Shown one piece after another: positions 22,332 through 31,910 of a DNA stretch of 48,081 nucleotides. Origin of the DNA: Entamoeba histolytica HM-1:IMSS (lineage: Eukaryota; Evosea; Mastigamoebida; Endamoebidae); the NCBI RefSeq assembly GCF_000208925.1, contig NW_001914967.1, positions 1-48,081 of the forward strand, written 5' to 3'. Under the pieces are notes generated by a model. It ran no database searches and was not told where the DNA came from. It worked only from the letters and a program-made list of their open reading frames with translations. How positions within the stretch are numbered: the stretch's first letter is position 1; each line of letters begins with the position of its first letter. Made by a program: the position numbers and the translations under genes.

Positions 22332-23376
22332 TTAAAAAGAAAAAAATAATTGAAAAGACGAAAGAAGAGTTTAAAGAAAAAACAAAAGATTTGGAGGAAA
22401 AAGACATTAAGGCTATAGAGGCAGAAATTAAAAACAAAAACCCAATCAAAGAAATGAATGATAGATGTAAAATTGCAAGAATAATAAATAGCAAAGAAAG
22501 TATAAAGAAAGTACAAGAAGAAACAAAAAATAAAGAAGAAAAGATAGAAGAAGAAGAAGAAAAAGAAGAAATACTTTCATTGAAAAATCAAATTACTGAA
22601 TTAAAAGAAAACTTAAAGAATTAAGTATGAAAAAAATGGAAGAAGAACAAGCCATCTCAGAAGAAATGATGAGAAAAGCAAAAGAAATAGTTAGGAAAGA
22701 ATTTGAAGAAGAAATTACAGAAATGAAAACACAAAATAGAAAGATTCAAACGAATTATGAAGAAATGAAGAAAGAAAATGAAAAATTAGAAGAAGAAAAC
22801 TTAGAACTACAAGGAAAAATAAATGAGATAGAAGGAAAGAAAATCACAGAAGTAAATAATAAAGAAGAAAAAATCCGAAGCATCCAAGCTAATAAAAAGA
22901 AGATTGAAAAAGAAAATGAAGAAATGAAGGAAGAAATTGGAAAGTTGAAAAAGAGAAACAAAATGCTAGAACAAAATGCAAACACATTAGAGAAAAAAAT
23001 TGAAATGATAGAGGAAAACACTGAAGAATTAAAGAAAGAAATAAGAGATAAAGAAAAACAAATCTCTGAATATCAAGAAATCGTAATTAAAAACCAATAA
23101 ATTGCAGAAAGAACAAGAGAAGAATTAGACAACACACAAAAAGAAAATGAAGCACAAAAACAAATAATATCAAAACAACAAGATGATATTGAAAATTTTA
23201 TCTCACAGAAGGAACTAGAGAAGAAGAAAACGATGACACTTGTGATAAATACACAACCAGTACTGAGGAAAGCATCATCGGGAACGATGGAGATGAACGA
23301 AACTACTCCTATGAAAAAGACAGTAGTGGAAATAGAAGAGAAAAGCACTGATTATCAAAAAAAAAACAAGAGATGA
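22295..23376 (+). pseudogene. Coiled-coil ORF1-like sequence of LINE copy B
   Basis: About 360 codons of Glu/Lys-rich heptad sequence (for example KLEEENLELQGKINEIEGK). One frameshift near 22610-22625 joins the first part (ITELKENLK) to the second (MKKMEEEQAISEEMM). An in-frame TAA at 23098-23100 precedes a C-terminal part with INTQPVLRKASSGTMEM and the end at TGA 23374-23376. ORF1 of Entamoeba LINEs is known to contain coiled coil; assignment here rests on position immediately before ORF2. An unrelated coiled-coil gene into which the LINE inserted is an alternative. Confidence 0.6.
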
Positions 23377-23451
23377 TAATCAGACAAGAAATACAACAAA
23401 ACAAAGAAATAGAATTTTAATTGAAGTGTTGTATTGTTTTAAATTAATTGG

Positions 23452-25559
23452 TTGAATAAGAAATTATATAAGAAAGGAAGAAAGGAACAAATAGAAAGTA
23501 TAATAAAAGTAATAAATATCAATGTCAATAATGAAAAAGAATATATTAAATATATTAAAATATCACATAAAATAAAAGAAAGCACTAAACGGTACATTAA
23601 AATGAAAATAAATGATATAATAGAAGGAAGAGTAGAGTGTGATTCAATAATAAAAACATCATATTAAAGAATAACTCTACAGAAATTGATGAAGAATATA
23701 TTAAAACTCTCATCAATAAAGTAAAAGAAATGAAAATAGAAAAATGTACAAACATTAATTACTACTTTCAAAGAAAAGAAGCTGACGAATTAATAATGGA
23801 AATTAATAATAGATGGATATGGTCAGGAAGCAGAATTGATTATCTGCAAGATGATATGAAGAATATTTCAATGGTTATTCACCTCTATCTCCAAAATAAA
23901 ATAATAAGAGATAAATTTGATGAAATAAAAGAAATCCTAAAGAAAATAAATAGACTAGAAGATTTGGTCAAGGGAAGAAAATTGTAGAGAATAAAGTGCA
24001 TCATGAAATTAAATGAACATGATGAAGAAGGAATAAAAGTCAAAGCACTAGAAAGAATAAAGTACCTAAAATATATGATGAGAATGAATAAAGAATTAAA
24101 TTTAATAAAAATGAAATAGTCAGAATCAATACAAATAAAATCATGTTTGATTCTAACAAGAAAATTAGAATAAGGAAGAAAGACAAAACAAAGAATGAAA
24201 TATACCCAAATAACGATATTACTTTAGAATATTGGAAATCGTTATATGAAACACAGGTGATATTAAATAAAGATAATGGAAAATAAAACAAATCACCTCG
24301 TGGAATGAAAGATATAGAAATTATGATAATGTCATTATAACAATAAATGAATTAAATTTAAGTATAATGAGAATAAGTAACTGGAAAGCACCAGGAATAG
24401 ACACTATATATGGGTATTATTGGAAAATGATGTCATCATCAAGAGAAACCATTCTCAGTATCTTCAATGAATGGTTGAACTTCAATCAAAACATCCCATT
24501 AGACATGGTAAGTGGAAGAACTTTATTAATCCACAAATTGATATGAATAATGTCACTAATTATCGTCATATCAGTTGTACAAATGTAATTATGAAAGTAT
24601 TTACCTCATTATTAAAAGAAAAGATTCACAGAAGACTTAACATGAATAATGAATCATTAAAATTAGTAAAAATCAATTGGGATGTAAATTGCAATCTTTA
24701 GCTGCTAAAGAATGAATAATTAATAGCTACATGTTAAGGCAGCAGAAAGAAGAGAAATACCCAAAATATGTGGAGTCATATTATGACATTAAGAAAGCAT
24801 ATGACACAGTAAACCACGAATGGGTAATTGAATCATTAAAATATTTTAATTATGAGTGTGTCATCATTGACATTATTGAAAGTATGATGACTAGATGGAA
24901 GATATTCATTGGTTATAAATTTAATGAATATCTATGATGTATTAAATTAAATAGATGAATTTTACAAATGATTCATTATCAAATCTACTCTTCATCATAC
25001 AGATGAATGTAATTTCTCAAATCATCGAAGAGAAATTCCCAAAATCAAATCACATATTATATATGGATGATTTGAGAATAATGACAGAAAGTAGTGAAGT
25101 AATTTGAATAATCCACAATGAAATTGAAGAAATAATAAGTGGATATTTTAGAAGATGGTTTGAGTCAAAATGAGTAGATAAAACTATTACAGTGAAAGCA
25201 TGGAAGTCATTCAATATTAAAAAAAATGCATTTCTACAATTAACTAAAATGCAAGATGGAGCAATATTCAGATTGTATAGAAAATCAAAAATAATGAAAA
25301 ATGAAAGATTGAAATATTCCACATTGTAAAGACAAGATAACAACAGTAGAACACATCTTACTATCTTGTATTTATCATAATAAATCACAAATGGAAAAAC
25401 ATGACAATATCGGCATTATAATATTGATTAATAAGAAAATATACAGGAAATAATCAATATAAAAAACCTCCATATGAAACAATGTTCAATTATAAAGACA
25501 TCACAATGATATGGAACAAACAAATAATGCATAAAAGTGAATGACAATACCACAAAATA

Positions 25560-25596
<37 letters not shown>

Positions 25597-25943
25597 ATAG
25601 ATAAAAAGAATAAAACTTGTCTATTATTTGATATGACTATTGTTGAATATCACAATATTAATGGAGAATATTGGAAGAAAAAAATAAGTATAATGAATTA
25701 AAGAATATTCTAATGAAAATAGAAAAACTAAAAGATGTCAAAATAATTCCAGTAATAATTTCAATAAATGGATTAATAAATAAAGAAAGTAGTAAATTAA
25801 TTAAAGAATTAAAAATTGACATCATTAAAAGAAGTAAAAAACATTGTAATAAAAAACATGATGGATGTCATGGAATATTGCTTCAATCACAACCAAACAT
25901 ACTCCGTAAAACTGCTAGAAAAAAGACTCAAGGATGTGATTAG
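23452..25943 (+). pseudogene. LINE copy B ORF2 remnant (RT, finger, endonuclease)
   Basis: A run of short open frames (23452-23667, 23730-23987, 24471-24701, 24731-24937, 25671-25943) in different frames that together follow LINE ORF2 order. The N-terminal part includes IWSGSRIDYLQDDMKN. RT signatures are present but broken. In-frame TGA codons occur at 25105-25107, 25171-25173 and 25542-25544. Its C-terminal tail (CNKKHDGCHG...KTQGCD) differs from that of copy A, so the copies come from different subfamilies. Confidence 0.82.
25562..25593. repeat. (AT)n microsatellite inside the LINE endonuclease
   Basis: An uninterrupted AT dinucleotide run of about 16 units. It follows the codons for QYHKIP and precedes VIDKKNKTCLLFDMTIV, so it sits where the PD of the restriction-like endonuclease PD-X(12-14)-D motif should be. 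Confidence 0.9.
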
Positions 25944-25990
25944 TCTCCCCTGAGTCATTAACAATAGAATCTAGTTCTATTAATACTTAC

Positions 25991-26638
25991 TTAATTACTT
26001 ATTATGTTATATGAAATGAAAATTAAAAATAAGACTTTTTTAGTAATAGAATATTTCCTTCTTATGAGAATATATTGAAATAAACGCTCTAGAAGAATTG
26101 AAATATAATAACAACATAAAATACTTGATCCATTTGTTATAGAGTATATTCTAGATATGTTATTCATTCATTTTAATGTTAAAACTATTCAGAATTATCA
26201 TTTAATTTAAACTTACAAATACCAATGTTTAACACCAAAGATAACACAAACATAATAATCACAATCATCTTCATCATCCAACCTTTTCATAAATCCTTGA
26301 AATATGAATAGACAAAAACAATTTATCTTCACCAAACCTCGTTCAAATAACAATTGGCATCAGCAAGAAGAAATTAATAACCAAACTTGATAGAAGAAGA
26401 AAGAAAAATATCAAATAAGTAAATTAGGTTGTAGGAATTAGTATTGGTAAGTGTGAGTAGTGATAGTCTGGACAAGAGAAGAAAGAGTTCAAACCAGCAG
26501 TTAGGGATGTTGTTGATACAATAAATGAGAAAAACACAAGAAAGAAACAAAAACAAAAACAGAAAAAAGAAGAAAAACCCTATTTGGGAAATAAGACACA
26601 AAACGAACAACCCTTTAAACATTTTAAATAAACAACAG
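25991..26638. other. Intergenic region upstream of valyl-tRNA synthetase
   Basis: No separate gene is visible. The ValRS frame is open up to an upstream ATG at 26525, adding 38 Lys/Asn-rich residues, but a TTTAAA-rich stretch at about 26611-26629 looks like a core promoter for the ATG at 26639. A GAAC sequence occurs at 26604-26607. Confidence 0.5.
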
Positions 26639-29600
26639 ATGAACACTCCACAAGCAAAAGAAGAAAAGGTAGTCAAAGAACTTACAGCAGAAGAAATAGA
26701 AAAGAAAAAAAGAAGAGAAGAAATGAAAAAAGCAAAGAATGCAGCAAAGAATGAAAAATTTAAGAAGAAACAAGAGGCACAACAACAACAACAACAAAAG
26801 AATAATTTAGGAAAAGCAAAAAAAGAAAATAAGAAACAAACAAAAGAAAAAGAAGAAATAAAATTTAATAAAACAATTAAAGGAGAAAAGAAAAGAGTTA
26901 TTGAACCAATGCCAAATACATATAGTCCTAAATATGTTGAAGAAGGATGGTATGAATGGTGGGAAAAAGAAGGATTCTTTAAACCAGAATATTCAAAGAG
27001 AAGTGGAAAGAAATTTGTTATGGTTATTCCACCACCTAATGTTACAGGAAAATTACATTTAGGACATGCATTAACAAATTCTATACAAGATACCATAGTT
27101 AGATATCATAGAATGAAAGGAGATGAAACATTATGGGTTCCAGGAGTAGATCATGCAGGAATTGCTACACAAGTAGTTGTAGAAAAAAAATTAATGAGAG
27201 AACAAGGAGTTACAAGACATGATATTGGAAGAGAAAAATTTTTAGAAGAAGTTTGGAAATGGAAAGATGAATATGGAAAAGGAATTTGTAATCAATTAAG
27301 AAGATTAGGAAGTTCATTAGATTGGAGTAGAGAAGTATTTACAATGGATGAAAAAAGAGGAGAAGCAGTTAAAGAAGCATTTTGTCGATTTTATGAAAAA
27401 GGATTATTATATAGAGAACAAAAATTAGTTAATTGGTGTTGTACACTTAAAACGGCTATTTCAGATATAGAAGTAGAATATATAGATGTTTCAAAACCAA
27501 CAGCAATAAATGTTCCAGGATATGAAAAACCTATTATATTTGGAAATTTACATGAATTTGCATATCCATTAGTTAATCCAGCAACAGGGAAAGATGAAGG
27601 AGAAATTTTAATTGATACAACAAGAATTGAAACCATGTTAGGGGATGTTTGTGTTTGTATTCACTCTAAAGATGAAAGATATAAAAAGTATCATGGATGG
27701 TCAGTTAGACATCCATTTAATGGGAAAATCTTACCAATTATAGAAGATGATGAATTAGTAGATATGGAATTTGGTACAGGATGTGTTAAAGTCACACCAG
27801 CACATGATCCAAATGATTATAATGTTGCTATTAGACATAAATTAAAAATAATTAATATATTAAATGATGATGGAACTATGAACCAAGAATGTGGAGAGTT
27901 TGCAGGAATGAAAAGATTTGAATGTAGAGAAGCAGTAATAGAGAAATTAAAAGAAAAAGGATTATATAAAGGAGTTAAAGCATCAGCAATGAGAGTACCA
28001 ATTTGTTCAAGAAGTCATGATATTATTGAACCAAGAATTAAACCTCAATGGTGGGTAAATTGTAAAAATATGGCAAGAAGAGCAGTAGAAGCTGTAAGAA
28101 AGGGAGAATTAAAAATGTATCCAAGTGAAATGGAAAATGTATGGTATAGATGGTTAGAAAATATACATGATTGGTGTATTTCAAGACAATTATGGTGGGG
28201 ACATAGAATTCCAGCATATTTAATAAAGAGTAAAAAAGAAAAAGAAGCTGATGAATTTGATATGAAGAATTGGGTTGTTGCAAGAAGTGAAGAAGAAGCA
28301 AGAAAGAAAGCAGCAGAAATTAAAGGAGTAAATATAGAAGATATTGAATTGAAACAAGATCCAGATGTATTAGATACATGGTTTTCATCCGGATTATTCC
28401 CATTTAGTGTTATGGGATGGCCAGAACAAACAAAAGATTTAGAAAAGTATTTCCCAGGAGAATTATTAGAAACAGGAAATGATATTATATTCTTTTGGGT
28501 AGCAAGAATGGTTATGATGTCATTAGAACTTATGGATTGTTTACCATTTAAAGAAGTATTATTCCATTCTATTGTAAGAGATGCACAAGGAAGAAAAATG
28601 TCGAAATCATTAGGAAACATTATTGATCCAATTGATGTTATAGAAGGAATTTCGTTAAAAGGATTAAATGATAAATTATACACATATAATTTACCAGAGA
28701 AAGAATGTGTTATTGCAGCAGAAGGACAAAAAAAAGATTTTCCTAATGGAATTGAAGAATGTGGAACGGATGCAATGAGATTTGCATTATTAGCATATAT
28801 GACACAAGGACATGATATTAATCTTGATATTAATAGAGTTGTTGGATATAGAAATTTCTGTAATAAATTATGGAATGCATTTAAATTTTCAACTATGAAC
28901 TTTAGAAAAGATTTTAAAGCACAAGAAACATTTGAAATTAAGAAAACAAATAGTCGACTTGATCAATGGATTTTACATAGATTAAATGTTATGATTACAT
29001 CAGTTCAACAATGGTTCAAAAGCTATGAATTTGGAAATGCTACACAAGCAATATATTCATTTTGGTTATATGATTTTTGTGATGTTTATTTAGAAGCATC
29101 AAAAGGTATATTTAGAGGACCAGACAATGAAAGAAGAAGAGCAGCAGAAGAAGTCTTATATAATGTCATTGAAATTGGACTAAGAGTTCTTCATCCATTT
29201 ATGCCATTTATCACAGAAGAACTTTGGCAAAGATTACCAAGAAGAAATGATAAAGAAATATCAATTATGGTAACAAGTTATCCAGAACCAATTAAAGAAT
29301 TTAATAACCCAGCATTAGATGAAGAAATTAAATATATTTACACTATTATTAAAGGAATAAGATCACTTAATGGAATTTATTCTCAAGCTATTATCACTTC
29401 TAAACAAAAACCAAAATGTACTATTGTCACTGAAAGAGACTTAGAAGGATATGAAGTTATTATTAGTAGTTTAGCTGGTATTGGTGAAGTAAATATCGTC
29501 AAAGAAGGAATTTATAAAGGATCTCCAATGCATGTTGTCGATAATTCTACAAGAATATATTCTCATTTAGCAGGAATCATTGACTATAAACAAGAAGCAC

Positions 29601-29791
29601 AACGATTAGCTGGAAAGAAAGAACAAATGGAAAAGAACTTAAAAGACCTTGAATTAAAAATTAACGATGTTCATTTCGACAAAACACCAGAAGAAGTTAA
29701 GAAAACTATCTTAGAAAAGAAACAATCTTTAATTGAAGAAATCAAATTAATCCATCAAGCACAAAATGAATGCTTGGAAATGCTACATTAA
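26639..29791 (+). CDS. Valyl-tRNA synthetase
   Basis: About 1050 residues from the ATG at 26639; this start is preferred to the in-frame ATG at 26525 because of the TTTAAA-rich stretch just before it and the low complexity of the extra 38 residues. The N-terminal 85 residues are Lys/Glu/Gln-rich, including a run of six Gln. The class I catalytic core follows: HIGH motif as HLGH (140-143) in PPPNVTGKLHLGHAL, KMSKS at 653-657, an editing (CP1) domain between them with DTTRIETMLGD and GTGCVKVTPAHDPND, then the anticodon-binding domain and a C-terminal coiled-coil arm. It charges tRNA-Val for cytosolic translation. The Lys-rich extension replaces the GST-like domain seen in animal enzymes and may help bind tRNA (inference). 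The gene is convergent with the TLDc gene, 287 bp away. Confidence 0.95.
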   Translation: MNTPQAKEEKVVKELTAEEIEKKKRREEMKKAKNAAKNEKFKKKQEAQQQQQQKNNLGKAKKENKKQTKEKEEIKFNKTIKGEKKRVIEPMPNTYSPKYVEEGWYEWWEKEGFFKPEYSKRSGKKFVMVIPPPNVTGKLHLGHALTNSIQDTIVRYHRMKGDETLWVPGVDHAGIATQVVVEKKLMREQGVTRHDIGREKFLEEVWKWKDEYGKGICNQLRRLGSSLDWSREVFTMDEKRGEAVKEAFCRFYEKGLLYREQKLVNWCCTLKTAISDIEVEYIDVSKPTAINVPGYEKPIIFGNLHEFAYPLVNPATGKDEGEILIDTTRIETMLGDVCVCIHSKDERYKKYHGWSVRHPFNGKILPIIEDDELVDMEFGTGCVKVTPAHDPNDYNVAIRHKLKIINILNDDGTMNQECGEFAGMKRFECREAVIEKLKEKGLYKGVKASAMRVPICSRSHDIIEPRIKPQWWVNCKNMARRAVEAVRKGELKMYPSEMENVWYRWLENIHDWCISRQLWWGHRIPAYLIKSKKEKEADEFDMKNWVVARSEEEARKKAAEIKGVNIEDIELKQDPDVLDTWFSSGLFPFSVMGWPEQTKDLEKYFPGELLETGNDIIFFWVARMVMMSLELMDCLPFKEVLFHSIVRDAQGRKMSKSLGNIIDPIDVIEGISLKGLNDKLYTYNLPEKECVIAAEGQKKDFPNGIEECGTDAMRFALLAYMTQGHDINLDINRVVGYRNFCNKLWNAFKFSTMNFRKDFKAQETFEIKKTNSRLDQWILHRLNVMITSVQQWFKSYEFGNATQAIYSFWLYDFCDVYLEASKGIFRGPDNERRRAAEEVLYNVIEIGLRVLHPFMPFITEELWQRLPRRNDKEISIMVTSYPEPIKEFNNPALDEEIKYIYTIIKGIRSLNGIYSQAIITSKQKPKCTIVTERDLEGYEVIISSLAGIGEVNIVKEGIYKGSPMHVVDNSTRIYSHLAGIIDYKQEAQRLAGKKEQMEKNLKDLELKINDVHFDKTPEEVKKTILEKKQSLIEEIKLIHQAQNECLEMLH

Positions 29792-30078
29792 CTAATTAAT
29801 TTAATTTGATTTTAAAATTATTTTAAATATTTTAAATTCATTTTTTAATGATAACGTTTTTTGTTTTATTGGATATTGTTTTTATGCTGTAATATACGTT
29901 ACATCTTATAATTTGTTTATGGAATAAATGAATTATTTTTAAGAATTATGTTTATAATTTTCAAACTTGTTATAATTATTTCTCTAAAATAATACGTTTA
30001 GTTTTAAAATTGAAAAAAGAAGAAAATAGTACAATTATTTCTTTTATTCTTCTACTAAGGATTGAATAATAATATTGT

Positions 30079-31566
30079 TCAAAACATATGAACAACCACA
30101 ACTCTTTCTAAACTAAAGAATTTCCAGTTTGTGCCAACCAAATCCAAATCAGATATACCTTCATATTCTTCAGATAATGTACAACAAACATTTCTTTTGA
30201 GACTTATCTTAGAGATACCAAAACATCCAAAGTTAACATTACCAATTTGATATAAACAATCATTATTACTGAATAATTTAATTCCACCCTCTTTTCCAGA
30301 TTTAATGAACCATCTTTTAGGACAAGTTTTATTTTCTTTTTTTAAAGAGAAGATAAAATGTTGGTCATCATCTACATCTTCATCTAATAGGCCTATATTT
30401 TCTTTCATAAAAGCACCGAAAACATTTCCTTTTTTATCAAAATTAATGAAGAAACAATTTTCTTTAAACATAACTTTTTCATTGAATTGCATATTATCAC
30501 TTTCTGCGTCATCATTATCAGAATCAAATAAAATTTCACAATTTAATAATCCAGACCATTCTTGTAATATTTCCATTTGTGCTCCTAAAGCAATTAATTG
30601 TTCATCTTCATCAAATGCTTCTCTTCTCATTTCTTGTTGCATTTTAGCTTCTGCTTCTTTTTTTAACTTGATTCTTTCTTCTTCTTCTTTTTGTTTTTTT
30701 AATTCTTCTTTTTTCTTACGTTCTTCTTCTTCCTTTTGTTTTCGTTTTTCCTCTTCTTCTTCTGTTTTCTTTTGCTTTTCTAATTCTTCAAGTTCTTTTT
30801 TTGTTAATTTTGTTTCTCTTTTTGTTGCTTTTTTCTTTTCTTCTTCTTCTTTCAATAACTTCTTACGTTCTTCTTCATCTTTCTTTGTTTGAGATTTTCT
30901 TAATTTTTTTTCTTCTTTCTTTTCTTCTTTTTCTTTGTCTTTTTCAAATTCGATTAATTTCTTTGAACTTGTTCTTGAAATTTTTTTTTCATATTCTCTG
31001 GGACTTTGAGGTATTGAAAATGAATTGCGTTTTAAGTCATCAATTTGGCTTTGTAAATTAGCTATTCCATCTTCTAAAATTTTTTTGGTATTAGAAATTT
31101 CTGTTCTAACTTGTGAGTCACCATTTTTATTTCCAAGAGTAATTCCGGGAGAGGTAGGTCTTAGGAATCCAGTTTGTCTTGTAGTACTAAAACTATTACT
31201 TTTATCTATTTTTACTTCTAAACTATCTAATCTTTTTTTGATATCAGTTATTTCAGGACTTTCATTATCACATAATAAATCACATAATACAGAGGCATCA
31301 CTTTCATCTTTTGCTCCTTGAATTTCATCTTCTTTAATTTGATAAAATTCCATTAATTTGTTTTTGTCTTCTATTTCAATTGTGTGTTTTGAAAGAAATC
31401 CACAAACTTCTGTTTTGGTTTTAATTCCAAGGGTCTTTAGTAAAGTAATAATAGTAAAATTTTTCATTATACCTACAACTCTTTCAAAAACATTTCTCAT
31501 TACAGGATCAGTAACTTCACTAATCAATTTATCAAGTTGTTCAATTGTATTATTCTCAAAGAACAT
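30079..31566 (-). CDS. Coiled-coil TLDc-domain protein
   Basis: 495 residues. Residues 1-130 are mostly helical with no recognised domain (starts MFFENNTIEQLDKL). Residues about 200-320 are extremely Lys/Glu-rich coiled coil (KEEEERKKKEELKKQKEEEE). The C-terminal about 170 residues match the Entamoeba TLDc pattern: ILFDSD, FFINFDKKGNVFGAF, HFIFSLKKEN, EEYEGISDLD and a final RVVVVHMF. The broken gene at 2629-3166 has the same ILFDS, GNKFGGY, FVFSL and EYEGIS landmarks. The molecular function in amoebae is unknown; in other eukaryotes TLDc proteins act in oxidative stress resistance or on V-ATPase. No signal peptide is seen. Upstream is the 3' end of SMC6 on the same strand. Confidence 0.85.
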   Translation of the reverse strand: MFFENNTIEQLDKLISEVTDPVMRNVFERVVGIMKNFTIITLLKTLGIKTKTEVCGFLSKHTIEIEDKNKLMEFYQIKEDEIQGAKDESDASVLCDLLCDNESPEITDIKKRLDSLEVKIDKSNSFSTTRQTGFLRPTSPGITLGNKNGDSQVRTEISNTKKILEDGIANLQSQIDDLKRNSFSIPQSPREYEKKISRTSSKKLIEFEKDKEKEEKKEEKKLRKSQTKKDEEERKKLLKEEEEKKKATKRETKLTKKELEELEKQKKTEEEEEKRKQKEEEERKKKEELKKQKEEEERIKLKKEAEAKMQQEMRREAFDEDEQLIALGAQMEILQEWSGLLNCEILFDSDNDDAESDNMQFNEKVMFKENCFFINFDKKGNVFGAFMKENIGLLDEDVDDDQHFIFSLKKENKTCPKRWFIKSGKEGGIKLFSNNDCLYQIGNVNFGCFGISKISLKRNVCCTLSEEYEGISDLDLVGTNWKFFSLERVVVVHMF

Positions 31567-31910
31567 AAGAATTAATATAAAATTTATAGTTCATTTAATT
31601 GAAATTCTACACTTAATTTTATTTTCCTACTTGGTTCAAAACGATGCCTATCTGTTTTCCACTTACTTTTTTCTTAATTTTTATCATTTTTTGAAAAAGT
31701 AAAAAATATATTAGATATTTTCAATGTTTAATATGGAAATTTTTTCTTTATCTATTTTTTTTTCATTTTTTTTTTTGTAAATATTGAAATTTTCAATAAA
31801 TTTTCTGGATTTGTTTCAGTGAAAGAAAATTTCTTTTAATTTAAAAAAAAAGAAACAAAACATTAAATAAATTATTCAAAAACAAAACTATTACTTTTTT
31901 TACTATTTTT
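31567..31910. other. Intergenic region between the TLDc gene and SMC6
   Basis: 344 bp, AT-rich, with T runs on the + strand (A runs in the sense of both flanking minus-strand genes). It must hold the 3' end of SMC6 and the promoter of the TLDc gene. No exact GTATTTAAA element was found. Confidence 0.6.

Larger units (their letters stand above)
22295..25990 (+). mobile_element. Decayed non-LTR retrotransposon with ORF1 and ORF2 remnants (LINE copy B)
   Basis: Plus-strand remains of a two-ORF LINE: a coiled-coil ORF1-like segment (22295-23376), then ORF2 pieces with NWKAPGID and YYWKMM (about 24380-24430), YRHISCTN and FTSLLKEKI, motif A YYDIKKAYDTVNHEW (about 24780-24825), a decayed DSLSNLLF, YMDD (25060-25071), the finger HILLSC with KHDN, and the endonuclease end with ISINGLINKESSKLIKELKI. 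Frameshifts and stops occur throughout. Compared with copy A, the thumb region between YMDD and the finger is missing, an internal deletion of about 200 codons. The 3' boundary near 25990 is approximate; no target-site duplication was identified. Confidence 0.85.

Noticed and set aside
22332..22640. An upstream exon or intron that would give RRP5 an ATG
   Set aside because: No 3' splice acceptor AG with a pyrimidine tract precedes the frame at the right place and no S1-like coding sequence was seen on the minus strand beyond it.
26374..27096. 240-codon Phe/Ser-rich frame antisense to ValRS
   Set aside because: Shadow of the Lys/Glu-rich ValRS N-terminus.
30305..30892. 195-codon Ser/Phe-rich frame antisense to the TLDc gene
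   Set aside because: Shadow of the Lys/Glu coiled coil on the minus strand.
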